Part shown: piece after piece, positions 1 through 8,775 of the stretch
Position numbering within the stretch: the first letter of the stretch is position 1
Layout: every line of letters starts with the position of its first letter
Source: Planctomycetota bacterium
GTDB lineage: Bacteria > Planctomycetota > UBA1135 > GCA-002686595
NCBI GenBank assembly: GCA_016709875.1
Contig: JADJLZ010000018.1
Coordinates: 1 to 64,000, forward strand
Direction: 5' to 3'
DNA: 64,000 nucleotides
Position numbers and translations under genes: made by a program
Notes under the pieces: generated by a model
Databases searched by the model: none
Seen by the model: the letters and a program-made list of their open reading frames with translations, nothing else
Told to the model about the DNA's origin: nothing

Positions 1-39
1 CCGCCGCTGGGGATCGTCGGGACCTGAAACGCGCGCGAA

Positions 40-1377
40 TCAGTTGAGCGTGAAGGCCGCGGTCACGAAGTCCTGGTCGTGGCCGTTGGAGCTCTGCCCG
101 ATCAGGCACAGGCGACCATTGGGACGCGTCGCAAGGCAACGCGTGATCGCTCCGACCGTGAAGGGCGCGCCCGCGCTGCGCGTCGCGACGACGTTGCCCG
201 CGAGGTCGTACACCGCCGCCGCGAGCTGTCCCGCGCTGAAGCTCGTCGTCCCGCCGACGGCGAGGTGGGCACCGAGCATGCGCACGTCGAGCGCGACCGG
301 GCTGGCCCAGCCGCTGCCGGCGAAGGGCACGTTCCAGCGCAGGTTTCCAGCGGGGTCGTAGCTGATCACACTCGGACCGGTGACCTCGTAGACGTTGCCC
401 GTCGCGTCGCAGGTGATCGCGTCGCCGCCCGAGAGCCCGGGCGCGAGCGTGCGGCTCCAGAGCAGCGTCCCGTTCGTGGTGTAGCGCTGTGTCTTGCCGA
501 ACTCCTGTCCCGCGACGAAGTCGTGGCCGGTGACCAAGATGTCGTCGTTGGGCGCGAGCACCAGCGCACTGGCGTAGTCGGGCGCCGTGCCGGCACTCCC
601 CGCGCGCTGCGTCCAGAGCACGACACCGTTCGGGCTCCACTTCTGGATCAACCAGTCGTAGTTGGTCCCGATCGGCGCGGTGATCGTCTGGCCGAGCAGG
701 GCGATGTTGCCCTGCGAGTCGAGCTGGATGTCGAGCGGGTAGTCCGTCCCCCCTCCGCCGTGCCAGTTCTGCTCCCAGACGAGAGCACCCAGCGCGTCGA
801 ACTTGAGCATCACGACGTCGGTGACGTTGGTCGTGTAGTAGCTGCTCGCGGCGACGTAGACCTCGCCCGCGGGCGTGACCACGAGATCGGAGCAGCCGTC
901 GGACCAGTAGTGGTTCCAGGTCGTGCTCCACTGCAGGTTCCCGGCCGAGTCGTACTTGAGCAGCGCGACGTCCTGGTCGCTGCCGCCGCCCGCGACCGTG
1001 CCGAGCACGAAGACCGAGTCCTGCGGGCCGATCGCGACGGCGACGGGCGTATCGTTGAACCCCGAACCGTTGCCGTGCAGACGCCGCTCCCAGAGCAGCG
1101 AGCCCGCATTCGAGTACGACAGCGTCGTGATCTCGTACACGAACGAGCTGCCCACATGGCCCAGGCTCGAGCCGCAGGCGATCGTCCTCCCGTGCGTGTC
1201 GATCGCGACGCAGGTCGCGTTGTCGTGGCCCGAGATCCCGTGGTCGTAGCGCGCGCTCCAGTCGAGCGAGAGCGAGGGCGTGTAGGGCTGGACGTGGGCG
1301 CGCGAACTCTGCGCGAAGGCACCCGTCGCCAGGCAGGGGAGGGCGAAGACCAGACCAGATCCAATCCGTCGGTGCAT
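40..1377 (-). CDS. secreted SBBP/delta-60-like beta-propeller protein
   Basis: This 445-residue protein has a clear Sec signal peptide (residues 1-23, ending GAFAQ), so it should be exported. The mature part is built of repeats of about 50-60 residues, each containing a motif like 'D..GN..W' (for example YDSAGNLQWSTTW and YTTNGTLLWSRTL) followed by a short beta-rich segment such as VAIGPQDSVFVLGT. This is the pattern of SBBP/delta-60 propeller repeats. No catalytic residues stand out. The gene is monocistronic and diverges from the HEAT-like gene that begins 124 bases away. Function unknown; a structural or binding role at the cell surface is inference. The ATG at 1377 is chosen because the signal peptide starts there. 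Confidence 0.85.
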   Translation of the reverse strand: MHRRIGSGLVFALPCLATGAFAQSSRAHVQPYTPSLSLDWSARYDHGISGHDNATCVAIDTHGRTIACGSSLGHVGSSFVYEITTLSYSNAGSLLWERRLHGNGSGFNDTPVAVAIGPQDSVFVLGTVAGGGSDQDVALLKYDSAGNLQWSTTWNHYWSDGCSDLVVTPAGEVYVAASSYYTTNVTDVVMLKFDALGALVWEQNWHGGGGTDYPLDIQLDSQGNIALLGQTITAPIGTNYDWLIQKWSPNGVVLWTQRAGSAGTAPDYASALVLAPNDDILVTGHDFVAGQEFGKTQRYTTNGTLLWSRTLAPGLSGGDAITCDATGNVYEVTGPSVISYDPAGNLRWNVPFAGSGWASPVALDVRMLGAHLAVGGTTSFSAGQLAAAVYDLAGNVVATRSAGAPFTVGAITRCLATRPNGRLCLIGQSSNGHDQDFVTAAFTLN

Positions 1378-1501
1378 GGGGGGAACTCCGGGGCCACCGA
1401 CAGGCTATCCCAGGGCGCGGACGGCCGCTCACAATCCGCGCGCGCGGCCTGGATCGGCCGGCGGCGGAGCGCTACGGTCGCGCTCGGGGGGGTAGAGCGG
1501 G

Positions 1502-2509
1502 ATGCGGGTCAAGATTCTGGGCGGCGCGATCGTCGCCATGTTTTCGGTCTGGGGCGCGGCGTGGGAGTTCGGGGGCGCTCGCACGCCGAGCGTGGCCCTC
1601 GCTGCGCCGCAGCGCGGCGACGACGCGCGCGCGCACGGCGCGACGGCTGTCGATTCCATGCCAGCGGCCCTCCGCTCGCGCAGCGCGGCACCGCTCGCCG
1701 CGCAACCCGACGAGAACGTGCAGGAGGATGCCCCCCGCGCGCCGCTCGCCAGCGACGAGATCCAGAAGCTCATCGCCGACCTGCGCGACGACGACGTGCA
1801 GTTCAACGCGGAGAACGCGATTTGGAGGCTCTCCGCCGCAGGTCCGGAGGTCCTCGCGCCGCTCGAAGATTCGCTGCGTTCGAGGGACCGGCAACAGCGG
1901 CTGCTGGTCGGCTACCTGCTCGCAGGACGCGATGACGCGCCCGCGTCCACAGAGCTCGCACAGTTGCTGGCGGAGAGCCTCGAGCCGGACGGTGAGGTGC
2001 TCGGAGTTACCGCCGACGTGCAAGCCCGCGCCTTCGCGCGCCTGTCTCGCGATGGCGCGCTTTTTCGCAAGGTCGAGGCGCGCCTCTCCCTCGGCCTCAA
2101 CTCGGACGACCCCTACATGCGTGTCGAGGCGGCCTTCCTGCTCGCCAACCACAAGAGCGGAATCGCGCGCGCGCGCGTGCTCGCGACGCTGATCGGCGCG
2201 CTCGAGGACAACCAGGTCGAAGGCGACGGACGCCTGGGGCTGCGCGGGCTCGTGCGCCTGGGTGGCGAGGCGCGCGCCGCGCTCGAGGCCGCATGGCCCG
2301 GCCGCGACGCGCAACAGGGTGCGCTGATCGGCCACCTGCTCTCGGCGCTCTCGCCCGCTCATCCGGGAGCCCACAGGCTCAGCTCGCGCGCGATCGGGAG
2401 CCTTGGATTCCCTGTCGGCGATCCGCTCCAGCTCGATCGCGCGCCGGATCCCGAACCGATCACCGTCGCTCCGAAGGCTCCCCCGCCCTATCCTGACGCG
2501 CCCCGATGA
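1502..2509 (+). CDS. exported HEAT-repeat-like protein
   Basis: A 335-residue protein with an N-terminal hydrophobic stretch (residues 5-20) that can act as a signal or anchor, a low-complexity linker to about residue 75, then an all-helical region (about 80-285) with repeated helix pairs such as EIQKLIADLRDDDVQFNAE and RARVLATLIGALEDNQ. This looks like HEAT or Armadillo-type solenoid repeats. The C-terminus is Pro-rich. Its stop codon overlaps the start of the downstream TauE-family gene (ATGA at 2506-2509), so the two are probably co-translated. Specific function is not recognisable; a scaffold role is inference. Confidence 0.75.
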   Translation: MRVKILGGAIVAMFSVWGAAWEFGGARTPSVALAAPQRGDDARAHGATAVDSMPAALRSRSAAPLAAQPDENVQEDAPRAPLASDEIQKLIADLRDDDVQFNAENAIWRLSAAGPEVLAPLEDSLRSRDRQQRLLVGYLLAGRDDAPASTELAQLLAESLEPDGEVLGVTADVQARAFARLSRDGALFRKVEARLSLGLNSDDPYMRVEAAFLLANHKSGIARARVLATLIGALEDNQVEGDGRLGLRGLVRLGGEARAALEAAWPGRDAQQGALIGHLLSALSPAHPGAHRLSSRAIGSLGFPVGDPLQLDRAPDPEPITVAPKAPPPYPDAPR

Positions 2510-3396
2510 GCCAAGACGAGCGCCCCACGACGATCGGTCTGCGCACCGGCGTCTTCGCCGCGACCGTCGTGCTCCCGCTCGTGTGCCTGCTGCTGATCCT
2601 GGGCACGCTCTACGTCGCGCCCGCCGCCGAGCGCTCCACGATCGGCTGGTCGAGCCTGGTCGCCATCGCCGCCGGACTCGCCGCGACCTCGATCGGCGTG
2701 TACGGCGGCGTGCTCGTGCCCGGCCTGCTGCTGCTGGGCGTCGACGCGCGCTTCGCGGCAGCCGCCTCGCTCTTCCTGCAGCTGTTCGTGATCCCGCTCG
2801 GCGCTGGCGCGCACCTGCGCCTGGGCAACGTCAAGCGCAACATCGCGCTGCCGCTGATCGCCGGCGGCGTGCTCGGCGCGTTCGCCGGCCCCTTCTTCGC
2901 CGCGACCCTGCCCAAGGACGCGAGCGCGCGCGTGGTGGCCGGCGCGATCGTGCTCGTCGGTGTGCTCGTGCTCCTGACGCTGCGCTGGGGCGGCCTTGGA
3001 ACCGTGCGGCCGGAGGGCGAGATCCCGCGCGCCAAGGTCGGCGGGATCGGCCTCGTCGCCGGCTTCGCCTCCGGCGTCTCGGGCGCAGGCTGGGGACCGA
3101 TCGGCGTCAAGCTGCTGCTGCTCCTGCGCATCGAACCGCGCGAAGCGATCGGCTCCTCGCTGCTCGGCCGCGTGTTCATGAGCGCATCAGCCGTGATCGC
3201 CTACCTGTGCTCCTCGACCGCCTTCGACGACATCACGCCGCGCTACTGGCTGATCGTGCCGCTCTTCGCCGGCTCGATCGCTGCCATGATTCCCGGGGTC
3301 TTCCTCGTCAGCCGCCTGAAGCGCGAGAGCGCGGTGGTCGTGATCACACTGCTCTCGATCGCGCTGGCACTGCCCGTGCTCATCCGCGGCCACTAG
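2506..3396 (+). CDS. TauE/SafE-family membrane exporter
   Basis: A 296-residue polytopic membrane protein with roughly eight hydrophobic segments in two halves. The two half-repeats carry the glycine-rich motifs typical of the sulfite/organosulfonate exporter family (GVYGGVLVPGLLLLGVDAR near residue 65 and GFASGVSGAGWGPIGVKLL near residue 187). Family members move sulfite, sulfoacetate or related anions across the inner membrane; the substrate here cannot be told from sequence. The start overlaps the end of the HEAT-like gene by four bases (ATGA), indicating translational coupling. Confidence 0.85.
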   Translation: MSQDERPTTIGLRTGVFAATVVLPLVCLLLILGTLYVAPAAERSTIGWSSLVAIAAGLAATSIGVYGGVLVPGLLLLGVDARFAAAASLFLQLFVIPLGAGAHLRLGNVKRNIALPLIAGGVLGAFAGPFFAATLPKDASARVVAGAIVLVGVLVLLTLRWGGLGTVRPEGEIPRAKVGGIGLVAGFASGVSGAGWGPIGVKLLLLLRIEPREAIGSSLLGRVFMSASAVIAYLCSSTAFDDITPRYWLIVPLFAGSIAAMIPGVFLVSRLKRESAVVVITLLSIALALPVLIRGH

Positions 3397-3456
3397 GAGC
3401 TTGATCGCGCCCCGCACAGGTGCGAGGGTCTGCGTGCCGGAGCAAGGAGCCGAACC

Positions 3457-3690
3457 ATGGACATCCGCAAAATCGTCGCAGGCGCGCTGCTCGTCCTGAT
3501 CCTCGTCTTCGTGTTCATGAACCTCGACCGCGCGAACATCTGGTTCTTCGGCATCCGCGCCGAGATGCCGCTCGCGCTGCTCGTGCTCGCCTGCGCCGGC
3601 CTGGGCTTCGGCGCGGGGCAGTTGCTCGCGTTCATCAACCAGAAGAAGCAGTCGCCCAAGCCGCCGAAGACACCGGCCGCGGGACTCTGA
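3457..3690 (+). CDS. small LapA-domain-like membrane protein
   Basis: A 77-residue protein with two transmembrane helices (about residues 5-24 and 33-58) separated by the short motif FFGIRAEMPLALL, ending in a Lys/Gln/Pro-rich cytoplasmic tail. Size, two-helix layout and the 'N.....FG.....PL.LL......G' pattern match the lipopolysaccharide-assembly-protein-A (DUF1049) family, small membrane proteins linked to envelope assembly. A purine-rich AGCAAGGAG stands about 9 bases before the ATG. It follows the TauE-like gene by 60 bases on the same strand. Confidence 0.8.
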   Translation: MDIRKIVAGALLVLILVFVFMNLDRANIWFFGIRAEMPLALLVLACAGLGFGAGQLLAFINQKKQSPKPPKTPAAGL

Positions 3691-4535
3691 ACGCGCCGAG
3701 TCGGGACAGCGCTCGAGGCCGGTTTTCGTCCGCTCCGCTCTCGCCGCGCGGTCCTCGTGCATCGCTTGCGCGTGATCCGTTCCCATGCGCGGCCTCCACG
3801 CAGCGACGCCGGCTTCCTCGTCCTTCCCGAGTCCCGTCGCGTCGCGGTCCTCCCGGCGCGGATCCCGGATCGGGGAGCAGGCCCTCCCTCCGCGCACCAC
3901 AGCCTGCTCGATCGACTCCCGTTTCGCGCTGCCGCCGTCCTCCCCACGCGGCTCGCCCGGTCCGTCGTCGAAGCGCGGGTCGCCGGCCTCGCCTCCTCGT
4001 CCAACTTGATTGGGCGGATCTCATCCACGTGCCGCAGCGCCTGACTCAGGAGGTCGCCGCGATCCTCAGCCACACGCTGCCGCGCGACCCTGTCTGCGCC
4101 TGCTCGCCCGGCCGCCGTCGTTGTCCGCGCGGCCTTGGCCTGTCGTAGCTGCTCGCGCGCAGGGCGCAGGCGCTTCTTCAGGCCGGGCTTGCTCCGGAAC
4201 GACCCCACTCCCGCGCTCGCGTGCGCTGTCCGCGCCCCAGGCTTGCGGCGCCCGACCACGGCGCGACCAGGATCCCCGCTTCGAGCGCCTGCCCCCCCTG
4301 GCACGCGAGCGCGAGGCTCCTCGGGAAGAAGGCTTCCACGTGGCTCGGCCGAGACTCGAGCTGCCCGCGCTCGGCGCCTGGCACGCGCACACGACCCTCG
4401 AGCCTCCTCGAAGTTGCCTGCTTGCGCGAAGCCGGCTCGCCGGAAGGCTCGCGCTTTCTGAAGCCTCCAGAAGAACCACTCCGCGGCCGAAGTCCAGGTC
4501 GAACCCGGGCCGCGAGGCGACGGAATCACGGTCGC
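3691..4535. other. 845-base stretch without a supported gene
   Basis: Several open frames exist on both strands here, but all are dominated by Arg, Ala, Ser and Pro in the way expected of reading high-GC DNA out of frame. None has a convincing signal, domain or ribosome binding site. A minus-strand frame open from 4529 holds a short stretch that reads more naturally (WFFWRLQKARAFRR near its start) but then degenerates. The stretch could be a decayed gene; I see no intact feature. Confidence 0.5.
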
Positions 4536-7517
4536 TCAGTGCAACTTCGCGAGCACGGCGTTCGGCGCGCCCGCAGCGAGCCGGATCTCGCCCTCGGTGC
4601 TCGTGCCGTCCTCGGCGTTCGCACGCCAGCGCAAAGTGACGGCCGGGAGCCCGCGCAGCACGAGCGCACCGTGCGAGTCGGTCGCGAGCTCGGGTGAACT
4701 CGACGTGATCTGCAGCGCCGCGAGCCAGCTCGCGGCGTCGCCGGGCACCTCGAGCGCTTCGAGTTCGAAGCGCACGTTCACGGCCGGCTGGTCGAAGCTG
4801 TCGACGGCCTTGAGCTCGAGGTTCGTGCGCGCGACGAGATCGATGCGCTCGGGAGTGACCTTCTGCGGCAGGCGGACCATGTGCCTCGTGGGCCAGATCC
4901 CGCCGCTCGAGACCTCGAGCGGATAGGTGCCCTCACCGAGCGCGCCCGACTCCAGCAGTCCGTTCTCCCCGGAGGTGAGCACGGTGGAGCCCCAGGCGCT
5001 GGCCGTCGGATGCCGCATCGTGAAGCGCACCCCCTCGCGCGGCTTCCCGTTCTCGAAGCACTGGATCCGGATCCGCTCGCGCGCATCGAGAATCAACTCG
5101 ATCGGCGCGTCGGCCGCACGGCCCAGATCGACAGGGATGCCGAACGCGCTCCCCGCCCCTCCATGCATGAGCGCAGCGACGCAGTGAGGGCTGGGCACAT
5201 TCGCGAACTCGACTCGTCCGTCCGCGTCCGTCTCCCCGCGCGCCTGCCAGGGCGGGAGCCCGCTGTCGGTGCACAATTCCACCTTCGCTCCGCTCAATGG
5301 CAATCGATCCCGATCGACGACGCGCAGGCGCGCGAGTTTCGCATCCGCGAGGACCAGCGCTTCTGCGGGACCGGTTGCCGTCACCTCGACTCCCGCGTGG
5401 CCGACGTGAGTTCCGTCCGCGCCGAGGACCTCGATCGTGCAAGGCCCCAGGCGCAGCTTCGAGGCCACGATGTCGCCCTCTGCGGGCACCCGCTGCGTGC
5501 GCGTGGTGGGATACCCGTTCGGGTCGAACTCGTGGATGCGCAGCAGCCCACCTCGGGCCGTCGAGGCCGCAGTCTCGCTTGCGAACTTGAGCACGACCGA
5601 GTGGCCCGCACGCTCATCGAAGACGACCCGGGTGCATGACCCGACACGAACGGAGATCTCCCGTAGCTCCAGTCCACCGTCCGGCAGTTGCAGGCTGAGA
5701 ATCCCCGCGCTGGGGGTCAGGCCATCGAACTCCAGTATCCCGTTCACAGGAAAACTCGTGGTCGGCAGCAAGACCCCGACATCGCAGAAGAGCGAGTAGC
5801 GCTGCGGTGAATCCCCGGGATCGACCAGGAGTTCGATCCGGGCGCTCGAAGTGGGCTGCAGCGAGACCACGCCGATCGTAACCTTGCCGCCATCACTCTG
5901 GACGAGGCCATATGTCGGCGAGTAGCCCTTGGCCTCCACCGCATAGGCATCGCCCTCCGAGCCCAGCCCCGACAGCATGAAGCTGCCGTCGGAACCGACA
6001 GGCACGGGATTCCCTCGCGGATGGAGTATCTGCTTCGCGACGCTGCTGTAGAGCGTGATCGTCGCACTCGAGACCGGTTCGCGTGTCGCCGCGTCGATCA
6101 CGGTTCCGCGCGCGCTCATCGGCTCGGAGAGCTCGACAAGGAGTTCCTCGACACCATCCGGCCGCAGTTCGACCTCCAGGGCCTTGCTCTGCGGATAGTC
6201 CGGTGGCTCGATGAAGAACGAAATTCTGCCCGGCGGGAGGTCAGCGATCTGGAAGGTCCCTTCGTCGTTGTCGAAGAGCAGGGTCTTGCTGCGATACGCG
6301 TCCTCCTTCCAATACGCCACCTCGAAACGTGTCACAGGTTTCCCACTGCAGACAACACGTCCGAGCAGGGTACAGGCGGGCTCGAGCGTGAACTCGAGTT
6401 GACCGAGTTGCTCACTCCACGCCGTGACTGCACCCTCGACCCATGCGAAACCGGTCTTCCCCGCGGAGACGAGGAAGGGGCTCGTACGTGGCACCACGAG
6501 TTGCGCACGACCGGCCTCGTCGGTCGTACCGTTCCCCACGATCGCCTGGCCAACCGCCGCAGGATTCATGGTGACGATGGACCACGCGCCGGGGATGGGC
6601 TTTCCCTGCGTGTCGCGGATGAGGACGCCGATGGGACCACCCGCCATGGCCTGCATGCGGACGAAGACGTGCTGGCCCGCGACTGGCGCGGCCTCCTCGT
6701 ACTGAGAATCCAGCAGCATCCCTCCGCGCGCGGTGAGATGCAGGTGACTCGAGTCGGGGACAGGGCAGACGATCGGACCGAATCCCCCATCCGAACGCAG
6801 ATCGATGCGCGGCATGATCGGTCTCATGCTCGGTAGATCGCCGCTCCCGTCCGCCGCGTACGCAGCCAGGTAGGAATGGCGCAGATCCAGACTGGGGTCA
6901 CTGGCCAGCACTTGGCCCGAGAGTTCAAACGTCGGTGTGAGCACCAGCGTCACCTCGCCCGGCCCCGTGCTCCAGTTCGGCACGGAGCGAAGTGCCGCCT
7001 TCGATGCCAGCAGCATTCGGCGCCCCTCGGCAAGCCCCACCTGCGCCAGGCCCCGCGCATCGGTCGTGAAACTGCGCAGGAAGAACTTCCGCGCCAGCAA
7101 AGCATGCTCGCTCGTATCACGGAGGCCCGCGGCATCCATCATCAGGAACTGGAGCACAGTGGCTCCCGCGACCGACTCACCGTTCGTGTCAACCACGCGC
7201 ACCTGGATGGGATCCGCCTGTGTCCAAGCAACGCTCGATGGCCAATGCCAGCCGTCGCCGCCCGCATCCAAGAGCACGCCCTCGCCCTGCACACTCGGAT
7301 GCGTGACCCATACGACCGAGGGCTGTTCGCGCGCGAGAGCGGGGGCCTCGTCGAACTCGAAGTCACCCTGCTCGTCCGACTCGCACAGCCGCGCGGCCGC
7401 GCGCAGCTGGAGGCCATCGTCTCGGTAGGTTCGAACATCCGCCCCCAGGAGCTCTGGGTCAAACGTGTTCCAGGTCAGGATCGCGTGCGCCAGGGCAACA
7501 CCCGACGCATCCAGCAA
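4536..7517 (-). CDS. giant carboxypeptidase-regulatory-like repeat protein (N-terminus disrupted)
   Basis: The open frame encodes 993 residues of tandem Ig-like beta-sandwich units with the pattern of carboxypeptidase regulatory-like domains, for example SGRLLDASGVALAHA at the start, QVRVVDTNGESVAGATV and SARGTVIDAATREPVSSATI. No catalytic domain is seen, so a structural or binding role outside the cytoplasm is likely. The frame has no signal peptide of its own: the listed first codon is an internal TTG. The proper N-terminus lies upstream (7754 to about 7520), where a signal anchor and linker are present but in shifted frames. A full-length relative of the same architecture lies at 43640-46654 and begins with an intact signal anchor. 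Either the gene is broken or the sequence has two small errors. Confidence 0.75.
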   Translation of the reverse strand: MLDASGVALAHAILTWNTFDPELLGADVRTYRDDGLQLRAAARLCESDEQGDFEFDEAPALAREQPSVVWVTHPSVQGEGVLLDAGGDGWHWPSSVAWTQADPIQVRVVDTNGESVAGATVLQFLMMDAAGLRDTSEHALLARKFFLRSFTTDARGLAQVGLAEGRRMLLASKAALRSVPNWSTGPGEVTLVLTPTFELSGQVLASDPSLDLRHSYLAAYAADGSGDLPSMRPIMPRIDLRSDGGFGPIVCPVPDSSHLHLTARGGMLLDSQYEEAAPVAGQHVFVRMQAMAGGPIGVLIRDTQGKPIPGAWSIVTMNPAAVGQAIVGNGTTDEAGRAQLVVPRTSPFLVSAGKTGFAWVEGAVTAWSEQLGQLEFTLEPACTLLGRVVCSGKPVTRFEVAYWKEDAYRSKTLLFDNDEGTFQIADLPPGRISFFIEPPDYPQSKALEVELRPDGVEELLVELSEPMSARGTVIDAATREPVSSATITLYSSVAKQILHPRGNPVPVGSDGSFMLSGLGSEGDAYAVEAKGYSPTYGLVQSDGGKVTIGVVSLQPTSSARIELLVDPGDSPQRYSLFCDVGVLLPTTSFPVNGILEFDGLTPSAGILSLQLPDGGLELREISVRVGSCTRVVFDERAGHSVVLKFASETAASTARGGLLRIHEFDPNGYPTTRTQRVPAEGDIVASKLRLGPCTIEVLGADGTHVGHAGVEVTATGPAEALVLADAKLARLRVVDRDRLPLSGAKVELCTDSGLPPWQARGETDADGRVEFANVPSPHCVAALMHGGAGSAFGIPVDLGRAADAPIELILDARERIRIQCFENGKPREGVRFTMRHPTASAWGSTVLTSGENGLLESGALGEGTYPLEVSSGGIWPTRHMVRLPQKVTPERIDLVARTNLELKAVDSFDQPAVNVRFELEALEVPGDAASWLAALQITSSSPELATDSHGALVLRGLPAVTLRWRANAEDGTSTEGEIRLAAGAPNAVLAKLH

Positions 7518-7754
7518 GCGCCCCGAGAGCGCGGCGGCCTGGGCGGGTTCGCGACCCGCATACCGAGGGCGGCGCGGGCGGGCTCATCCTCCGGGTGCTT
7601 GTCTCCGGCGCCCAGCCGCTGAGTGTCGATCGCAGCCACTGGCGCGCGGAGTGCTCGCCAGTCCCCCGCCGCCTCCCGGAAGACGAGGTACGACGCGACT
7701 CCCAGCGGCGAGAATCACGAGCAGTACCAGGCCCAAGCGCAGGGTGCCTGCCAT
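7518..7754 (-). pseudogene. frame-disrupted N-terminus of the giant repeat protein
   Basis: An ATG at 7754 opens MAGTLRLGLVLLVILAAG, a good signal anchor, in the same frame as the 993-residue body, but that frame hits TGA at 7584-7586. The +1 frame over roughly 7720-7590 reads SPLGVASYLVFREAAGDWR and continues as a natural hydrophilic linker (QRLGAGDKHPEDEPARAA). The original frame then resumes with REPAQAAALSGRLLDASG. The combined product MAGTLRLGLVLLVILA-PLGVASYLVFRE matches the start of the intact paralogue at 46654 in layout. Two compensating indels, real or from sequencing, explain it best. Confidence 0.6.
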
Positions 7755-7762
7755 CGGTGGAC

Positions 7763-7912
7763 CTATGGGATCATCTGGGCCTGCGGCGCATCCGAAAGGG
7801 CCTGCGCCGACCCGCGAGGGGGGCCAATTACAACGGGGTCCGTGGCTGGAGCGCTCCCGGCAAGAGCGACGACGATCACACACAGTAGGAGGAGTCTGGG
7901 TAGAGAATTCAT
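7763..7912 (-). CDS. small exported peptide (49 residues)
   Basis: A short frame starting ATG at 7912 encodes MNSLPRLLLLCVIVVALAGS followed by about 29 mostly polar residues, ending before TAG at 7763-7765. Residues 1-23 form a textbook Sec signal peptide (cleavage likely after SAPA). AGGAGGAGT-like purines are not visible just upstream, so translation may depend on the preceding gene. It ends eight bases before the ATG of the disrupted giant protein. Too short for a family assignment; it may be a leader or a real secreted peptide. Confidence 0.4.
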   Translation of the reverse strand: MNSLPRLLLLCVIVVALAGSAPATDPVVIGPPRGSAQALSDAPQAQMIP

Positions 7913-7924
7913 CGGGCAAGGACC

Positions 7925-8275
7925 TCAAGAACCATGTGCGCAACGGGTCAGGTTGGCGAGGAACCCGACAAGCAACTCCGCCAGGCCGCCGGGACGCGCG
8001 CTCAGGACCTCATCGAGCTGAAGCGCAGAGGAGGAGATTTCTCGTGCGTCGCCCGCAACAAGAGCACACGAGAACCAACTTACTACCGCATGGCCTCGCT
8101 CAGGCTCCAGCTGGTGAGCAGCACTCAGGCACTCCCCTGCGGCCCCGCGCAAGTTTCCGATGCGGCCGTAGCGCCAGACCGAGAGCCTCGAATGCGCGCT
8201 GCCGGGTGCCGAGCTCCGGCAGACCGCAAGGATCACCGAGTGCGCGGTGCGCCGAGCCGCATCGATCCCCTTCAT
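7925..8275 (-). CDS. hypothetical helical protein, possibly a TPR remnant
   Basis: A 116-residue frame starting ATG at 8275. The C-terminal half (LSAAHQLEPERGHAVVSW and the ALQLDEVLSARPGGLAELL segment) reads like tetratricopeptide helices, whereas the N-terminal third does not look natural. The ATG overlaps an upstream stop (ATGA), and other frames between 8276 and 8482 also carry partial protein-like text, including a 34-codon frame starting at 8482. The stretch may be a decayed TPR gene that once formed part of the sigma-like operon. Function unknown. Confidence 0.35.
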   Translation of the reverse strand: MKGIDAARRTAHSVILAVCRSSAPGSAHSRLSVWRYGRIGNLRGAAGECLSAAHQLEPERGHAVVSWFSCALVAGDAREISSSALQLDEVLSARPGGLAELLVGFLANLTRCAHGS

Positions 8276-8478
8276 CGCCGCACGAAGCGCGCCCGAGCAG
8301 GATCAGTCCTGCAACGGGGGTCGAGATCGTTGCGCGAGTCCGAGCGCCTCGGCACTTGGCGGGGCGCGACACCCTTATCACCCAGCGGCCATCCGGGGCG
8401 GGGCGATCCAGGTGCGAATTCCCTGACGCTTCACGTCGCACGCGGTCAGTACTCCAGCGACGCGTGCGCCACTGGCAA

Positions 8479-8775
8479 TCATGGGGGCTTCGCTCGATGT
8501 GCGAAGAGAGCATTCAACGCGCCGCCCGCACCCTGCGCGAACGCCCGCAGCGCCGCCTGGTAGAGGATTTCGGCCAATTCATGTCGCCACACGTCCAGCA
8601 GTCTCGCTCGAGGCTCAGGCCGCTCGCGCTGCTGCCGACAAGGCTGTTCGACCAGCGCGAGTCGCTGATCGATCCGCGCGGGCCTCCGACGGAAGAGCGT
8701 CGAGCGCGGATCGCGCGCAGCCTCGCGCAGCAGTCCCTCGAGTTCGGGATCCATCACATAGGGTTTCGAGGTCAC
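8479..8775 (-). CDS. small hypothetical protein coupled to the sigma-like gene
   Basis: A 98-residue protein starting from GTG at 8775; the GTGA overlaps the stop of the upstream sigma-like gene, the usual sign of translational coupling. The sequence begins VTSKPYVMDPELEGLLREAA and is mainly helical and Arg/Leu-rich, with DVWRHELAEILYQAALRAFA near the C-terminus. No known domain is recognised. Its position directly behind a regulator suggests a partner or regulator of it, which is inference. Confidence 0.55.
   Translation of the reverse strand: MTSKPYVMDPELEGLLREAARDPRSTLFRRRPARIDQRLALVEQPCRQQRERPEPRARLLDVWRHELAEILYQAALRAFAQGAGGALNALFAHRAKPP

Noticed and set aside
3393..4529. A 378-codon minus-strand frame
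   Set aside because: It overlaps the LapA-like gene on the other strand and is Arg/Ala/Ser-rich with no domain.
7584..7586. In-frame TGA read as selenocysteine in the giant repeat gene
   Set aside because: The frame before the TGA is unnatural (Gly- and Arg-rich) whereas the neighbouring frame reads well, and no SECIS-like hairpin at the right spacing was noted. Frameshift is the simpler reading.
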